Shown: positions 35,486-45,336 of the stretch, in pieces | How the letters are laid out: the number at the start of each line of letters is the position of its first letter | Position numbering within the stretch: position 1 is the first letter of the stretch | Source of the DNA: Rhodocyclaceae bacterium | GTDB taxonomy: Bacteria > Pseudomonadota > Gammaproteobacteria > Burkholderiales > Rhodocyclaceae | Reading direction: 5' to 3' | NCBI GenBank assembly: GCA_030824115.1 | Contig: JAVBYI010000003.1 | Span: 1 to 63,392, forward strand | Length of the DNA: 63,392 nt | Notes under the pieces: model-generated | What the model was told of the DNA's origin: nothing | Database searches by the model: none | The model's input: the letters and a program-made list of their open reading frames with translations, nothing else | Position numbers and translations under genes: made by a program

Positions 35486-36241
35486 TTAGCCGAAACTGGC
35501 GACGAGTGAGCCAATGACGAGTTGCCAGCCGTCGACCAATACGAACAGCATGATCTTGAACGGCAGGGCGACGATGACGGGTGACATCATCATCATGCCC
35601 ATCGACATCAATACCGAGGCAACGACCATGTCGATGATCAGAAAGGGAATGAAGATGATGAAACCGATCTGGAACGCGGTCTTGAGTTCGGAGGTCACAA
35701 AGGCCGGGATCAGCACGCGCATCGGTACGTCATCAACCTTGGCCGGCGTCGGGCTTTGTGAAATCTTGGTGAAGAGCGCAAGGTCAGCATCGCGGGTCTG
35801 CTTGAGCATGAAGGCACGCAACGGCACCGCACCGCGGTCTAGCGCCTGCTGAAAACTGATCTTGTTTTCCGATAGCGGTTGATAGGCTTCGACATAAATC
35901 TTTTCGCCGACCGGTGCCATGATGAAGAAGGTGAGGAAGAGCGTGAGCCCCACCATGACCTGATTGGGGGGCGAGGTCTGTGTGCCGAGCGCATGGCGCA
36001 GCAGGGAAAAGACAATGATGATGCGTGTGAAACTGGTCATCATCAGGATCATCGCCGGCAGGAAGGTGAGGCCGGTGATCAGCAGCAGTGTCTGGATCGA
36101 CAGCGACCATTGCGTACCACCGCCGGCACTGGGGGTGCTGGTGATGGCGGGCAGGGCTTGCGCTTGTGCCAGTACCGGCAGCAGCGCAAGTGTGGCGATC
36201 AGCGATAGACCCAGCCAGCGCGGCAACTTAGTTCTTGCCAC
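35486..36241 (-). CDS. fliP: flagellar export gate protein FliP
   Basis: Core export-gate subunit. The 251-residue protein has a cleavable signal peptide, as is normal for FliP (ending near A-Q-A), then four membrane helices. Signature segments include [16 protein letters not shown] and [14 protein letters not shown]. It overlaps fliO by 14 bp. Confidence 0.97.
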   Translation of the reverse strand: MARTKLPRWLGLSLIATLALLPVLAQAQALPAITSTPSAGGGTQWSLSIQTLLLITGLTFLPAMILMMTSFTRIIIVFSLLRHALGTQTSPPNQVMVGLTLFLTFFIMAPVGEKIYVEAYQPLSENKISFQQALDRGAVPLRAFMLKQTRDADLALFTKISQSPTPAKVDDVPMRVLIPAFVTSELKTAFQIGFIIFIPFLIIDMVVASVLMSMGMMMMSPVIVALPFKIMLFVLVDGWQLVIGSLVASFG

Positions 36242-36650
36242 GCTGTTGCACTACCCGTTTAAGCCAGGATGAAAAATCACCACCAGCCAGTGTTTGGGAA
36301 GAAGTGGGTACTTCCTGGCGGGGAATTTCGGCCAGTGTTGATACTTGCCCAGGGGATACGCCCAGGACCAGCCAACTGTTGCCCAACTCAAGAATGACCA
36401 CGCGTTCGCGCGGGCCGACCGAGACACCGGCGACGACGCGCATGAGCCCGGCAACTGGACCATTTGGCTGGCTGATGCGCTTGAGCAGCCACAATGTACC
36501 CAGCAGCAGCCCCAGAACAACGATCAGGCCCAGCATCATTTGCAAGGCGCTGGCACCCAGATCCGGCGGCGTGGCAGTGCTTTCCGCAGCAAGTGTGCAG
36601 GGCGCAACGAATAACAGGGCAAGCGAAAAAAGACGTGGCGACATGGCCAC
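36228..36650 (-). CDS. fliO: flagellar biosynthesis protein FliO
   Basis: Membrane scaffold that helps assemble the FliP ring. The 140-residue product has a signal-like N-terminus, one strong membrane helix (about 35-55, [17 protein letters not shown]) and a cytoplasmic domain with [12 protein letters not shown] and W-L-V-L-G-V. FliO is weakly conserved; the position between fliN and fliP supports the call. Confidence 0.92.
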   Translation of the reverse strand: MAMSPRLFSLALLFVAPCTLAAESTATPPDLGASALQMMLGLIVVLGLLLGTLWLLKRISQPNGPVAGLMRVVAGVSVGPRERVVILELGNSWLVLGVSPGQVSTLAEIPRQEVPTSSQTLAGGDFSSWLKRVVQQRGKN

Positions 36651-36705
36651 GAAGCTTATGCTTCGCCCATTGCCGCGATGGCGGAATTAGAGGGGAAAAG
36701 CCCGC

Positions 36706-37176
36706 CTACTTGTTGAGCTTGCGCAGACGTTCCTGCGGTGTGATGATATCTGTCAGGCGAATACCGAACTTGTCATTCACGACAACCACCTCGCCTTGGG
36801 CGATGAGGGTGCCATTTACCAGCACATCCATCGGTTCGCCGGCCAGGCCATCCAGTTCGACAACGGAGCCATGCGCCAGTTGCAACAGGTTGCGGATCGA
36901 TATCTTGGTGCGACCCAACTCCACCGTCATGTTGACCGGAATGTCGAGGATCAGTTCGAAACCATGATTGGCATTCGGCTTGTCGCCCCCCGAGAGCGGA
37001 TTGAAGATGTCGGCCGGCTTGATATTGGCCTTTTCCACCACGGCTTGTTCGCCCATGGCCGCGGCCCAATCATCCTCGGCCGAGCCTTCACCCTCAACGG
37101 TAGCCTGCTCGCCCATCGCGGCAGCCCAGTCGTCTTCGCTGACCGCTTCTTCATCCGGTTTGACTTCGTCGCTCAT
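36706..37176 (-). CDS. fliN: flagellar switch protein FliN, N-terminal segment duplicated
   Basis: C-ring switch subunit that receives the CheY-P signal with FliM. The C-terminal SpoA domain (about 75-156) has I-P-V-N-M-T-V-E-L-G-R-T and L-A-H-G-S-V-V-E-L-D-G-L-A-G-E-P. The N-terminal region contains E-D-D-W-A-A-A-M-G-E-Q-A-x-V-E twice (14-28 and 34-48, 20-residue period); most FliN proteins have this peptide once. The codons of the two copies differ, so the duplication is not recent. It is 12 bp behind fliM. Confidence 0.95.
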   Translation of the reverse strand: MSDEVKPDEEAVSEDDWAAAMGEQATVEGEGSAEDDWAAAMGEQAVVEKANIKPADIFNPLSGGDKPNANHGFELILDIPVNMTVELGRTKISIRNLLQLAHGSVVELDGLAGEPMDVLVNGTLIAQGEVVVVNDKFGIRLTDIITPQERLRKLNK

Positions 37177-37188
37177 GAGAAACCTCTG

Positions 37189-38175
37189 CTAGTGTGCATC
37201 TGCGCTCTCTTCGGGGGCGATAAACTGGCCGACCTTGAGCGCGTATTGACCATTATTGATACCGTACTGGCAATCCATGAGTGGAATGCCGTCGACGGTC
37301 ACGGTGACGAGATCGGTGATGCTGATCGGTACAACATCGCCGGTCTTTAGTTTCGCAACATCGCCCAGGGTGATCTTCGATTCACCCAAGCGGGCCACCA
37401 ATTCGACTTCCGCTGCACCCAATTGCTTGCGCAACAGACTGGTCCAGCGCTGGTCGCTGCCAGCCTGTTCGCTGTGCATGGTGCTGTAGAGCACATCGCG
37501 AATCGGCTCGATCATCGAGTAGGGCAGGCACAGGTGCATTTCTGCCGAATTGCCCGAGAGCTCGATGGTGAACGTGAACGCCACGACAATTTCGGAAGGG
37601 GTGGCGATGTTGGCGAACTGGGTGTTCATCTCCGAGCGGATGTACTCAAACTCCACCTCGTAGACAGGCTTCCACGCCTTTTCGTATTCGGCGAAAAAGA
37701 CGTTCAGCAGGCCCTGGATGATGCGCTGCTCGGTGGGCGTGAAATCGCGCCCTTCGACCCGGGTATGAAAGCGCCCGTCGCTGCCGAACATGTTGTCGAC
37801 CACGAGGAATACCAGATTCGGATCGAACACGACCAGCCCGGTGCCGCGCAACGGTTTCATCTGGATCAGGTTGAGGTTGGTCGGCACCACCAGGTTGCGA
37901 ATGAAGTCGCTGTATTTCTGCACGCGCACCGGGCCGACAGAAATCTCCGTGCTGCGGTGCATGTAGTTGAACAGGCCAATCCGGAAGTAACGGGCGAAAC
38001 GCTCGTTGATGAGCTCCATCGTCGGCATGCGGCCCCGTACGATGCGCTCCTGGCGCCCGAGGTCGTAGTTCTTGACCCCGCCTGCTTCCTCTTCCTGATG
38101 CTCCTCGTCAGCCTCCCCCGTGACGCCCTTTAAAAGGGCATCCACCTCTTCCTGGGAGAGAAAATCCTGGCTCAT
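37189..38175 (-). CDS. fliM: flagellar switch protein FliM
   Basis: C-ring protein that binds CheY-P and FliG. The N-terminal CheY-binding peptide is visible as L-S-Q-E-E-V-D-A-L-L. The middle domain has R-M-P-T-M-E-L-I-N-E-R-F-A-R and the C-terminal SpoA domain begins near 250. The length of 328 is normal. It starts three bases after fliL stops. Confidence 0.97.
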   Translation of the reverse strand: MSQDFLSQEEVDALLKGVTGEADEEHQEEEAGGVKNYDLGRQERIVRGRMPTMELINERFARYFRIGLFNYMHRSTEISVGPVRVQKYSDFIRNLVVPTNLNLIQMKPLRGTGLVVFDPNLVFLVVDNMFGSDGRFHTRVEGRDFTPTEQRIIQGLLNVFFAEYEKAWKPVYEVEFEYIRSEMNTQFANIATPSEIVVAFTFTIELSGNSAEMHLCLPYSMIEPIRDVLYSTMHSEQAGSDQRWTSLLRKQLGAAEVELVARLGESKITLGDVAKLKTGDVVPISITDLVTVTVDGIPLMDCQYGINNGQYALKVGQFIAPEESADAH

Positions 38176-38178
38176 CGC

Positions 38179-38760
38179 TTACTGGACGATCAGCGAAGAG
38201 AAAAATACCGCGACGACGGGGCCATCCTCGTTCTGGTCAAGCTTTTCTTTGCCAGTCTCTGACTGTTCGCCGGTCAGCGTGGCATTGATCGATTCACGCA
38301 ACTGGTTGGCGAGTTGCTGCATGCCTTCCGGATTGGAAAGGTCGGTTGCTTTCTTGGCCGCCATGATCAACAGGAATTTGTGACGAATTTCCGGCATGAA
38401 CTGCTTGACCTGATCGGCGATGGGTGCGTCGAGCAATTTAAGCTCGGGCGTTGCCTGGGCGTAATTTTCCTGGCCATCGGTCTGTAGCTTGACGACAAAA
38501 GGATCAAGCTTGACGAAGACTGGCGGGGCTACCGGGCCCCCTTTCTTTTTCTTCTTGTCCTTGGCGACCTTGGCTGGCGGCCCGTCCAGTTCTTCCTCAT
38601 CCCCCTCTTCGGCAGGCTTTTTCTTCATCAACATGAAGGCCGCCCCCCCCCCGCCCAGCACCAATACCAGCACGGCGGCAATGATGATCAGCAACAGCTT
38701 GCTTTTCTTCTTGGGGGCCTCGCCTTCAGCGGGCGCCTCGGTTTTCTTGGCATCAGCCAT
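38179..38760 (-). CDS. fliL: flagellar basal body protein FliL
   Basis: Inner-membrane protein associated with stators and the MS ring. The 193-residue product has a cytoplasmic Lys-rich tail, one membrane helix (about 24-46) and a Glu/Asp then Lys-rich linker (K-D-K-K-K-K-K-G-G). The periplasmic domain has F-V-V-K-L-Q and the C-terminal V-A-V-F-F-S-S-L-I-V-Q. It precedes fliM directly. Confidence 0.94.
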   Translation of the reverse strand: MADAKKTEAPAEGEAPKKKSKLLLIIIAAVLVLVLGGGGAAFMLMKKKPAEEGDEEELDGPPAKVAKDKKKKKGGPVAPPVFVKLDPFVVKLQTDGQENYAQATPELKLLDAPIADQVKQFMPEIRHKFLLIMAAKKATDLSNPEGMQQLANQLRESINATLTGEQSETGKEKLDQNEDGPVVAVFFSSLIVQ

Positions 38761-38794
38761 TCTCTACTCCTGTACGGTCAGCCTGAAGTCAGGC

Positions 38795-39886
38795 CTAAGC
38801 GAATACATCGACAAGACCACGCCCGACCTTGAGGACTGAAGGGGCTGAATCGTGATCTGAAGACGCCATGATGGACGACTTTCCTGCAGAAGTCTCTGGA
38901 TGAGTAGCGAATTTATCCGGGTTTTTCTCATGTTGGGCCGACTGGTGCGCGTTTTCGGCGCCTACCTGAGTCTGCCCCAGTTGGATGCCGGCTTCGGCAA
39001 GCGCTTCACGCAAACGCGGCAGGGCGGATTCGAGTGCTTCACGAACAACCGGGTTGGCCGAGGCAAACGAAGCCGTCGCCTGATCACCTGAAACTGTTAG
39101 GCTGACCTCCACACGGCCCATTTGCGGTGGGGTCAACACCAGATCAGCCCGGCCTTCGGAACGATTGGCCATCCAGACGATGCGCTGACCGACTTCCTCG
39201 CCCCAGCCTGCCTCGCCAACGGGTTGGCTGACGGTCATGGTCGCGGGTGCATTGGACGGGCTTGCGGTGGCAATAACTTGCTGCACGACATTGGACGTGC
39301 CAGTCGGTTGGCCGGGTTGCTTGTTGCTGTCAATGGCGGCGGTGAGTTTGGCAGCGAATTCACGGCCGCTGGCAGCTTCTTCCCCCTTTTCGCCGAGACC
39401 GATGCCAATACCGCCAATACCCTGTGCGTTCTTTGCTTGTCCGAGGGGCGCATCGATTTCGCTTGTCAATTCGGCAAGTGGCTGGTTGCCAAATTCAATG
39501 GCATCCTCACCGGCAGTAATTGCCGGCAGGGTCGTCACCGCCGGCGTAATAGGCGCCGCTTCTGGTGTGAGAGACTGGGCCAGCCCCATGGCTTCCAAAA
39601 ATGGAAGCAGGGCATCAAGCTCCTCTGCCGTCTCGCCAGCGCCGACTTTTTCAGTCAGATCGGTTGCGTTGTCGAGCAGATTCAAAGCGCTACCTGGCGG
39701 TAGCGTTTTGTTCATCAATTGCTGAAACAGGGCGCCAAAGCTGGATGCAGCGGACTCCGCTGCCGGGTCGGCGGCATCAGTGGGGGATGCTTGCGTGCTG
39801 GTAGCCGCAGCGCCACCGGCACCTTTTGCATGGGCAATGGCGGCATTCGCTTGAAGATTGGCAGGTGTAAAAGTGGTCGCCGTCAT
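38795..39886 (-). CDS. fliK: flagellar hook-length control protein FliK (first copy)
   Basis: Exported ruler that fixes hook length and triggers the substrate switch in FlhB. ATG 39886 (363 residues) is chosen because AAGGAAAG lies just upstream; a longer frame starts at 39940. The N-terminal two thirds is Ala/Thr/Pro-rich. The C-terminal hook-length domain has W-G-E-E-V-G-Q-R-I-V-W-M and L-T-P-P-Q-M-G-R-V-E-V-S-L. A repeat copy encodes KVGAGETA in the N-terminal region. A second FliK-like gene lies at 49181-50317. Confidence 0.93.
   Translation of the reverse strand: MTATTFTPANLQANAAIAHAKGAGGAAATSTQASPTDAADPAAESAASSFGALFQQLMNKTLPPGSALNLLDNATDLTEKVGAGETAEELDALLPFLEAMGLAQSLTPEAAPITPAVTTLPAITAGEDAIEFGNQPLAELTSEIDAPLGQAKNAQGIGGIGIGLGEKGEEAASGREFAAKLTAAIDSNKQPGQPTGTSNVVQQVIATASPSNAPATMTVSQPVGEAGWGEEVGQRIVWMANRSEGRADLVLTPPQMGRVEVSLTVSGDQATASFASANPVVREALESALPRLREALAEAGIQLGQTQVGAENAHQSAQHEKNPDKFATHPETSAGKSSIMASSDHDSAPSVLKVGRGLVDVFA
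39512..39524. repeat. imperfect GGCAN-N3-TTGCC palindrome inside fliK
   Basis: GGCAGTAATTGCC, extended to CCGG...CCGG, differs by one base from the GGCAA-N3-TTGCC pattern and lies within fliK coding sequence. Confidence 0.3.
39626..39650 (-). repeat. 25-bp interspersed repeat, copy 8 (inside fliK)
   Basis: The copy lies in the same direction as fliK, has central bases GAG, and encodes KVGAGETA in frame. Confidence 0.9.
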
Positions 39887-39961
39887 GGAGGCTTTCCTTG
39901 CATGAAATGTCCTGCACCACTTACGCAAGGACCATGCCACTGACGGCGAGACGGGGGAGGG

Positions 39962-40411
39962 TTATTCCTCTTCGCGATCCTGCCCGTAGCGGCGGGCGGC
40001 GTGTTCGTCCGACTGCTTTTGCGCCTGACGTGCTTCGGTGACCAACTCGCGGGCTTGGTGGCGCTGCGACAGCGTATCGAATGCCTTGACCTTGCCGCGC
40101 TTGTCCAGCCAGTTGCGTTGACCAATGGCGGTACGCTGCTTGGAGGCGGTTACCATGGCACGGGCCTGCTCAATGGCCTGATCAAGGCGGCCGAGGAAGT
40201 GCTGGAAGTTGCGCCACGCATCCGGGCCAATGCCTTTACCCGCACTGGCAAGGAAACGCGTGTGGTACTCGTCACGATATTCGATCAACATGGCGAGGCG
40301 CTGGCTGGACTCCTGCTCGCCGGCGATCAGCTTGCCCAGTTGCCGGGTGGCTTCATCCAGCCGCAGGTTCGACAAATCCAGCAGGGGCTGCAATTGAAAC
40401 GGTTTGCTCAT
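39962..40411 (-). CDS. fliJ: flagellar export protein FliJ
   Basis: Coiled-coil stalk of the export ATPase that links FliI to FlhA and escorts chaperones. The 149-residue product is almost wholly helical and highly charged, with K-P-F-Q-L-Q-P-L-L-D-L-S at the start. It lies between fliI and fliK, the normal position. It starts 30 bp after the fliI stop. Confidence 0.93.
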   Translation of the reverse strand: MSKPFQLQPLLDLSNLRLDEATRQLGKLIAGEQESSQRLAMLIEYRDEYHTRFLASAGKGIGPDAWRNFQHFLGRLDQAIEQARAMVTASKQRTAIGQRNWLDKRGKVKAFDTLSQRHQARELVTEARQAQKQSDEHAARRYGQDREEE

Positions 40412-40441
40412 GCTTCAAGTATAGCGATCTTGCCGGGAACG

Positions 40442-41839
40442 TCAGGTTTGCGGCAGCAGGGTGTTGAGCGCCATCAGGCTTTGCTCCGCATTGGCACATT
40501 CCTCGATGGATTGTTGCAGAAAGGTTTCCAGCTGGGGATACAGGGTAATCGCCCGATCCAGCAGGGGATCGGAGCCGGGGGCGTAGGCGCCGACGGCGAG
40601 CAGGTCGCGCGCCCGCTGGTAACGTGAATAGAGCTGCTTGAAGCTGCGCACGCGGTCGAGATGGTCAGCCGGGATCAGGTTGGTCATGGCCCGCGAAATC
40701 GACTGTTCGATGTCGATTGCCGGGTAATGGCCGGCATCGGCCAGCGTGCGGCTCAATACGATGTGACCGTCGAGAATGGCGCGGGCGGCATCGGCGATCG
40801 GGTCCTGCTGGTCATCCCCTTCGGCCAGCACGGTGTAGAAGGCCGTGATGGAGCCACCACCGCTCGGGCCATTGCCGGCGCGCTCGACGAGTTGCGGCAG
40901 GCGGGCGAAGACTGAGGGTGGATAACCACGGGTGACCGGCGGCTCACCAATTGCCAGCGCGATTTCCCGCTGCGCCATGGCGTAGCGGGTGAGCGAGTCC
41001 ATGATCAGGAGAACCTGCTTGCCTTCATCGCGAAACTCTTCGGCAATGGTTGTGGCATAGGCAGCGCCCTGCAGGCGCATCAGTGGGCTGACGTCGGCGG
41101 GCGCGGCCACCACGACGGAGCGCTTTCGCCCGGCTTCGCCCAGGTTCTGTTCGATGAACTCCTTGACTTCGCGGCCCCGTTCGCCAATCAGGCCGACCAC
41201 AATCACATCGGCAGCCGTATACCGCGCCATCATGCCGAGCAGCACGCTCTTGCCGACGCCCGAGCCGGCAAACAAGCCCAGACGCTGTCCGCGGCCGACG
41301 GTGAGGAGCGTGTTGATGGCACGGATGCCGACATCGAGCGATTGGGCGATGGGCGCGCGCTGCAGTGGATTGATGGGGCGTGCGATCAGTGAGCGGGCGG
41401 CCTTGCTGTCGAGTGGGCCAAGGCCATCGAGCGGCCGTCCGTTGCCGTCAACGACGCGCCCCAGGAGTTGCGCACCGACGGGCAGATGCTTGGCCCGGTC
41501 GAGCGAGCGGCGCAAGGGCAAGCTGGAGGCCCCCAGCTTGGGCGGCGGTTGGATGCTTTCCATGGGCAGTACATGGGCGCCTGGTGAAAGACCATAGACA
41601 TCTTCGGTCGGCATCATGTAAAGCTTTTCACCGGCAAAACCGACGACTTCGGCTTCAACCGTGCCATCGCCAGGAATCTCGATGCGGCAGCCCGAGCCGA
41701 GCGGCAGCTTGAGGCCGGCCGCTTCCATCACCAGACCGTTGATGCGGGTCAGCCGGCCGGCGATCCGATAAGGCGTTGCCGTGCCGGTGCGTTGCCGGCA
41801 ATCGCGCAGAAAGTCATTCAGGCGTTGCAGGTTCATCAT
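40442..41839 (-). CDS. fliI: flagellum-specific ATPase FliI
   Basis: Hexameric ATPase that supports export by releasing chaperones from substrates. Walker A is G-S-G-V-G-K-S near residue 180, then L-I-G-E-R-G-R-E-V and Walker [13 protein letters not shown] 41839 gives 465 residues, a normal size, and overlaps the end of fliH by 26 bp. The longer open frame up to 42016 lies inside fliH and is unlikely to be used. Confidence 0.96.
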   Translation of the reverse strand: MMNLQRLNDFLRDCRQRTGTATPYRIAGRLTRINGLVMEAAGLKLPLGSGCRIEIPGDGTVEAEVVGFAGEKLYMMPTEDVYGLSPGAHVLPMESIQPPPKLGASSLPLRRSLDRAKHLPVGAQLLGRVVDGNGRPLDGLGPLDSKAARSLIARPINPLQRAPIAQSLDVGIRAINTLLTVGRGQRLGLFAGSGVGKSVLLGMMARYTAADVIVVGLIGERGREVKEFIEQNLGEAGRKRSVVVAAPADVSPLMRLQGAAYATTIAEEFRDEGKQVLLIMDSLTRYAMAQREIALAIGEPPVTRGYPPSVFARLPQLVERAGNGPSGGGSITAFYTVLAEGDDQQDPIADAARAILDGHIVLSRTLADAGHYPAIDIEQSISRAMTNLIPADHLDRVRSFKQLYSRYQRARDLLAVGAYAPGSDPLLDRAITLYPQLETFLQQSIEECANAEQSLMALNTLLPQT

Positions 41840-42524
41840 CTTTCGGCTCGGGAGCGGCCATTTCGGTGCGGGTTTCCCAGGCAGCGCTGATACCAAGACC
41901 TTCGAGTACACGCTGCCAGCGCATGGCGACCGTGGCGTCGACCTGGGTACCGCCGGCTTCGAGCAGGCAATCGCCGCGCTTGAGTTTGAAATCTTCGTGG
42001 ATACGGTGGCCGGCATGGCTTAGCTGGTCACCGGCATAAGAACGCAGAAGCGAGGCATCGTCGGGATGCAGGAAGATGGCGGCGTGCTGGTGGGGCAGGT
42101 GAGTCAGGGCTTCGCGCACAACGATGAGGAGACTTTCGGGGTGGGCGGTGATTTCCTGGCGGATCACATCGTGGGCCAGGGCGATCGAGAGCGACAGCAA
42201 TTCATCCGCTACAGCCGATTCCATTTCCCCCAGGCTTTGCTCCAGTTTGGCCGTGATTTGTGTGAATCGCTTGGCCTCGCCGCGCGCCTTGGCCTGACCT
42301 TCCTCGTAGCCTGCCTTGAGACCTTCCTCATGTCCCTTGCGTAGCCCTTCCTCGCGTGCTTGCTGGTAGATCTGCTCGATTTCCTCGGCGGTGGGCAGAT
42401 GGACTTCAGGCGCGGGCACCTCGACTTCTTCGGGGGGGGGCGCTTCCTTGGCCTTTTGGGCGGATTCATCGAAGCTGGCGAGTTCCCAGCGTTCCCAGGC
42501 GGTGAGGTTGGACGACTCACCCAT
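41814..42524 (-). CDS. fliH: flagellar assembly protein FliH
   Basis: Stator-like regulator of FliI that links it to the C-ring. The 236-residue product has an acidic Pro/Glu-rich N-terminal part and a coiled coil with a G-x3-G run ([19 protein letters not shown]), a hallmark of FliH. The C-terminal vacuolar-type E-subunit-like domain follows. It starts 2 bp after fliG stops. Confidence 0.94.
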   Translation of the reverse strand: MGESSNLTAWERWELASFDESAQKAKEAPPPEEVEVPAPEVHLPTAEEIEQIYQQAREEGLRKGHEEGLKAGYEEGQAKARGEAKRFTQITAKLEQSLGEMESAVADELLSLSIALAHDVIRQEITAHPESLLIVVREALTHLPHQHAAIFLHPDDASLLRSYAGDQLSHAGHRIHEDFKLKRGDCLLEAGGTQVDATVAMRWQRVLEGLGISAAWETRTEMAAPEPKDDEPATPE

Positions 42525-42526
42525 GA

Positions 42527-43531
42527 TCAGATCATCTGGTCGTCACCGCCCTTGCCGCCCAACTGGATTTGCCCTTCGTCGGCGAGGCGGCGTGCGATCT
42601 TGAGAATTTCCTTCTGTTCGGCTTCGACTTCCGAGAGGCGCACGGGGCCTTTCGATTCGAGGTCTTCCTTGAGCATTTCGGCGGCGCGCTGCGACATGTT
42701 CTTGAACACCTTGTCGCGTAACTCCGGCGATGAACCCTTGAGGGCGAGGATGAGCGAATCGGACTGGATTTCGCGCAACAGCAGCTGGATACCGCGATCG
42801 TCGACATCGAGCAGATTCTCGAACACGAACATTTCGTCGAGAATTTTCTGGGCGAGGTCTGGATCGTATTCGCGCACATTGTCGACGATGGCGGTTTCGG
42901 CGGCCTGTCCGACGAAGTTGAGAATCTCCGCCGCATGACGGATACCGCCCATCGCTGCTTTCTTGACGTTGGAGGCAGAGCCGGCCAGCAGGCGGGTGAG
43001 GGCGTCGTTCAACTCTTTCAGGGCGGTGGGCTGCACGCCATCCAGTGTGGCAATGCGTAGCAGCACGTCGTTGCGCAGACGCTCGGTAAACATTTTCAGG
43101 ATTTCGCCTGCGTGGTCGAATTCCAGGTGCACGAGAATGGTGGCGATGATCTGGGGATGTTCGTTCTTGATCAAGTCGGCCACCGTGCCCGCGTCCATCC
43201 ACTTCAGGCTCTCGATGCCGGCGGTGTCACCGCCTTGCAGGATGCGGCCGATCAGGTTGGCGGCCTTGTCATCGCCGAGCGCCTTGGTCAGCATTGAGCG
43301 GATCATTTCCTCATCGGCCGACAGAGGCGCTCCTTTGGCCGAGTGACCGACCAGTTCGTCCAGCAGGGGCTCGACTTTGTCTCGCGGAATGGTCTTGAGC
43401 CCGGCCATGGCATGACCGAGCTTCTGGACTTCCTTCGGCCCGAGTTGCTTCAACACTTCGGCGGCGGCATCCGAACCGAGGGTCAGCAGCAGCATCGCGC
43501 TCTTTTCAATTCCCTCTTCAGGCCCCGGCAC
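42527..43531 (-). CDS. fliG: flagellar motor switch protein FliG
   Basis: Rotor protein that receives torque from the stator. GTG 43531 is proposed as start because the protein then begins V-P-G-P-E-E-G-I-E-K-S-A-M-L-L-L, close to the family N-terminus; it overlaps the end of fliF by 14 bp. Upstream open frame to 43582 lies inside fliF. The middle E-H-P-Q-I-I-A-T-I-L-V-H-L and the C-terminal charged torque helix are visible. The protein has 334 residues. Confidence 0.95.
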   Translation of the reverse strand: MPGPEEGIEKSAMLLLTLGSDAAAEVLKQLGPKEVQKLGHAMAGLKTIPRDKVEPLLDELVGHSAKGAPLSADEEMIRSMLTKALGDDKAANLIGRILQGGDTAGIESLKWMDAGTVADLIKNEHPQIIATILVHLEFDHAGEILKMFTERLRNDVLLRIATLDGVQPTALKELNDALTRLLAGSASNVKKAAMGGIRHAAEILNFVGQAAETAIVDNVREYDPDLAQKILDEMFVFENLLDVDDRGIQLLLREIQSDSLILALKGSSPELRDKVFKNMSQRAAEMLKEDLESKGPVRLSEVEAEQKEILKIARRLADEGQIQLGGKGGDDQMI

Positions 43532-45155
43532 CCATCCACTCCTTGACCAGTTGAGCGACGACCTTCGGGTTCTGGTGCGCAAGTTCCTGCGCTGCCTTCA
43601 CGCGATCTTCGAAGGTTGGGCCCTGATGTGCATGCCCTTCAGCGCCTTCTTCTGCCGCTTCTTCGGCAGCCTTTTCTTCGGCTTCAACCCGGTGGGCCGT
43701 GGCAGCGACCATTTCGAAAATCGGCTTGAGCAGCTTGCTCCAGACCAGGAAAGCGATGATGGCGAAGATCAGGTACTGACCAAATTCCCGAGCGAAAGCG
43801 ATGGCATCCGGGTCTTTCCAGATCGGCAGGTCGGGAATCAGTTCTGGCGAGGGCGGCACGAAGTCGGCCGAGGCGACGCTGATCGAATCACCGCGCACTT
43901 GGCTGAAGCCCACCGCTTCGCGCACGAGATCATTGATGCGCTTGAGTTCATCTGCTGTCGGCGGCGTGGCCTTGCCCGGCTTGCCATCTTTCTCCGGCCC
44001 TTTCTTGTGATTGACCGCGACCGCGACGGAAAGCCGCTTGACCACGCCCGGCGTGCCGCGTGTGTGCTTGACGGTCTTGTCCAGCTCGTAGTTGATCGTG
44101 GCGTTGCGGCTGTAATTGCTGTTGGCGTTGGCACCGCCACCGGCACCACCCACCTGCGGATTGGTGATCGGTGCCGTGGCCGGAACCGGTGGCTGGTTGG
44201 TCAGCGCGCCGGGCACCCCCATGGCGGGCGGGGTGCCGTTACCGGATTCGGCGGTTTGCTGGCTGCGCACGGCAGTATCGGGCGCCGGATTGGGCAGATA
44301 GGATTCCTCGACCTGATCGATGTGCGAGAAATCGACTTCGGCGGCGATCTGGGCGCGGAAGTTGCCCTTGCCCACCAACGGTTCGAGAATTGCCTCAACA
44401 CGTGCCAGATAACGCCCCTCGATTTCCTTGAGGTACTTGAGCTGGTTCGGATCGAGGCCGGCGGTTTTGAGCGGATCGTTTTGCTGCGAAATCAGTTTGC
44501 CGTCCTGATCGATCACACTGACGTTGGCAGAATTCAGCTGTGGCACCGAGGAGGAAACCAGATGCACGATGCCGGCGATCTGCGCGCCATCGAGCGCACG
44601 TCCCGGTTGCAGGCTGACCAGCACCGAGGCGGAGGGCTTCATCTCATCGCGCAGGAAGGCGGTCTGCTTCGGAATGGCCAGATGCACGCGGGCGGCGCGT
44701 ACGGCACCGAGGGTTTGAATCGAACGGGCCAGTTCGCCTTCGAGGCCGCGCTGATAATTGATCTGTTCGGCAAACTGGCTGACGCCCAGCTTCTGGTTTT
44801 CCATCACCTCGAAGCCAACCAGCCCGCCGCGGGGCAGGCCCTGCGAGGCAAGGCGCAGACGTACGTCATGCACCAGGTTGGCCGGGATCTTGATGGCACC
44901 GCCACTTTCCAGTTTGTAGGGAACGTTTTGCTGCTGCAGGGTGGTGACGATCTGGCCACCGTCCTGATCCGTCACGTTGGCGAACAGGATGCCGTAGGGC
45001 GGTTCCTTGGTCCACAGCCAGGCACCGACGAGCAGGGCAATCGCAAGCGCGACTGCCGCGATCGCCCCGAGCTTCTGGCGCTGAGATAGCTGCGAGAGCG
45101 CCTCTAAATTGAGGGGAAAGGAGGGCAAGGAAGGGGCTGCTGCCTGGTCTGCCAT
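43518..45155 (-). CDS. fliF: flagellar MS-ring protein FliF
   Basis: Builds the MS ring in the inner membrane, the first structure of the basal body. ATG 45155 gives 545 residues starting M-A-D-Q-A-A-A. Membrane helices lie near 30-50 and 435-455, with the large periplasmic part between them; the C-terminal tail binds FliG. Family segments include G-L-P-R-G-G-L-V-G-F and V-R-A-A-R-V-H-L-A-I-P. A sigma-54-type promoter lies about 50 bp upstream. Confidence 0.96.
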   Translation of the reverse strand: MADQAAAPSLPSFPLNLEALSQLSQRQKLGAIAAVALAIALLVGAWLWTKEPPYGILFANVTDQDGGQIVTTLQQQNVPYKLESGGAIKIPANLVHDVRLRLASQGLPRGGLVGFEVMENQKLGVSQFAEQINYQRGLEGELARSIQTLGAVRAARVHLAIPKQTAFLRDEMKPSASVLVSLQPGRALDGAQIAGIVHLVSSSVPQLNSANVSVIDQDGKLISQQNDPLKTAGLDPNQLKYLKEIEGRYLARVEAILEPLVGKGNFRAQIAAEVDFSHIDQVEESYLPNPAPDTAVRSQQTAESGNGTPPAMGVPGALTNQPPVPATAPITNPQVGGAGGGANANSNYSRNATINYELDKTVKHTRGTPGVVKRLSVAVAVNHKKGPEKDGKPGKATPPTADELKRINDLVREAVGFSQVRGDSISVASADFVPPSPELIPDLPIWKDPDAIAFAREFGQYLIFAIIAFLVWSKLLKPIFEMVAATAHRVEAEEKAAEEAAEEGAEGHAHQGPTFEDRVKAAQELAHQNPKVVAQLVKEWMGAGA

Positions 45156-45204
45156 AGGGCGGGAATGAGTCTCCGAAAAACGCTGACGGATTTTGGCTTG
45201 TCCA

Positions 45205-45221
45205 AGCAAGTCGGGTTCCAG
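45205..45221 (-). promoter_or_regulatory. sigma-54 promoter of fliF operon
   Basis: On the minus strand CTGGAACCCGACTTGCT matches the -24/-12 pattern (TGGCAC-N5-TTGC) with one change, A for C. The predicted start site is near 45195, giving a 40-base leader before fliF. It likely drives the whole fliF-to-fliR run. Confidence 0.7.
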
Positions 45222-45229
45222 CAAGCAGC

Positions 45230-45242
45230 GGCAAAAATTGCC
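45230..45242. repeat. GGCAA-N3-TTGCC palindrome, fliF-fleS gap
   Basis: GGCAAAAATTGCC with arms extending to AGCGGCAA and TTGCCGCT (8-bp perfect arms). It is next to the fliF sigma-54 site and 52 bp from a 25-bp repeat copy. Confidence 0.6.
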
Positions 45243-45294
45243 GCTAATTCCTTATTGCGGATATTGTGCGCCTTCACCGTTATTCCCTTTTATT

Positions 45295-45319
45295 CGCCGT
45301 ATCGCCAGCGCCGACTTTT
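45295..45319 (-). repeat. 25-bp interspersed repeat, copy 9 (fliF-fleS gap)
   Basis: Reverse copy with central bases GAT and a G in place of the last A. It ends 17 bp before the fleS ATG. Confidence 0.88.
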
Positions 45320-45336
45320 TGCGAAGATCAGCCGCG

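Noticed and set aside
45193..45336. A longer fleS start at 45193
   Set aside because: This extension would cover the fliF sigma-54 promoter, a palindrome and a repeat copy; the ATG at 45337 gives a normal FleS.
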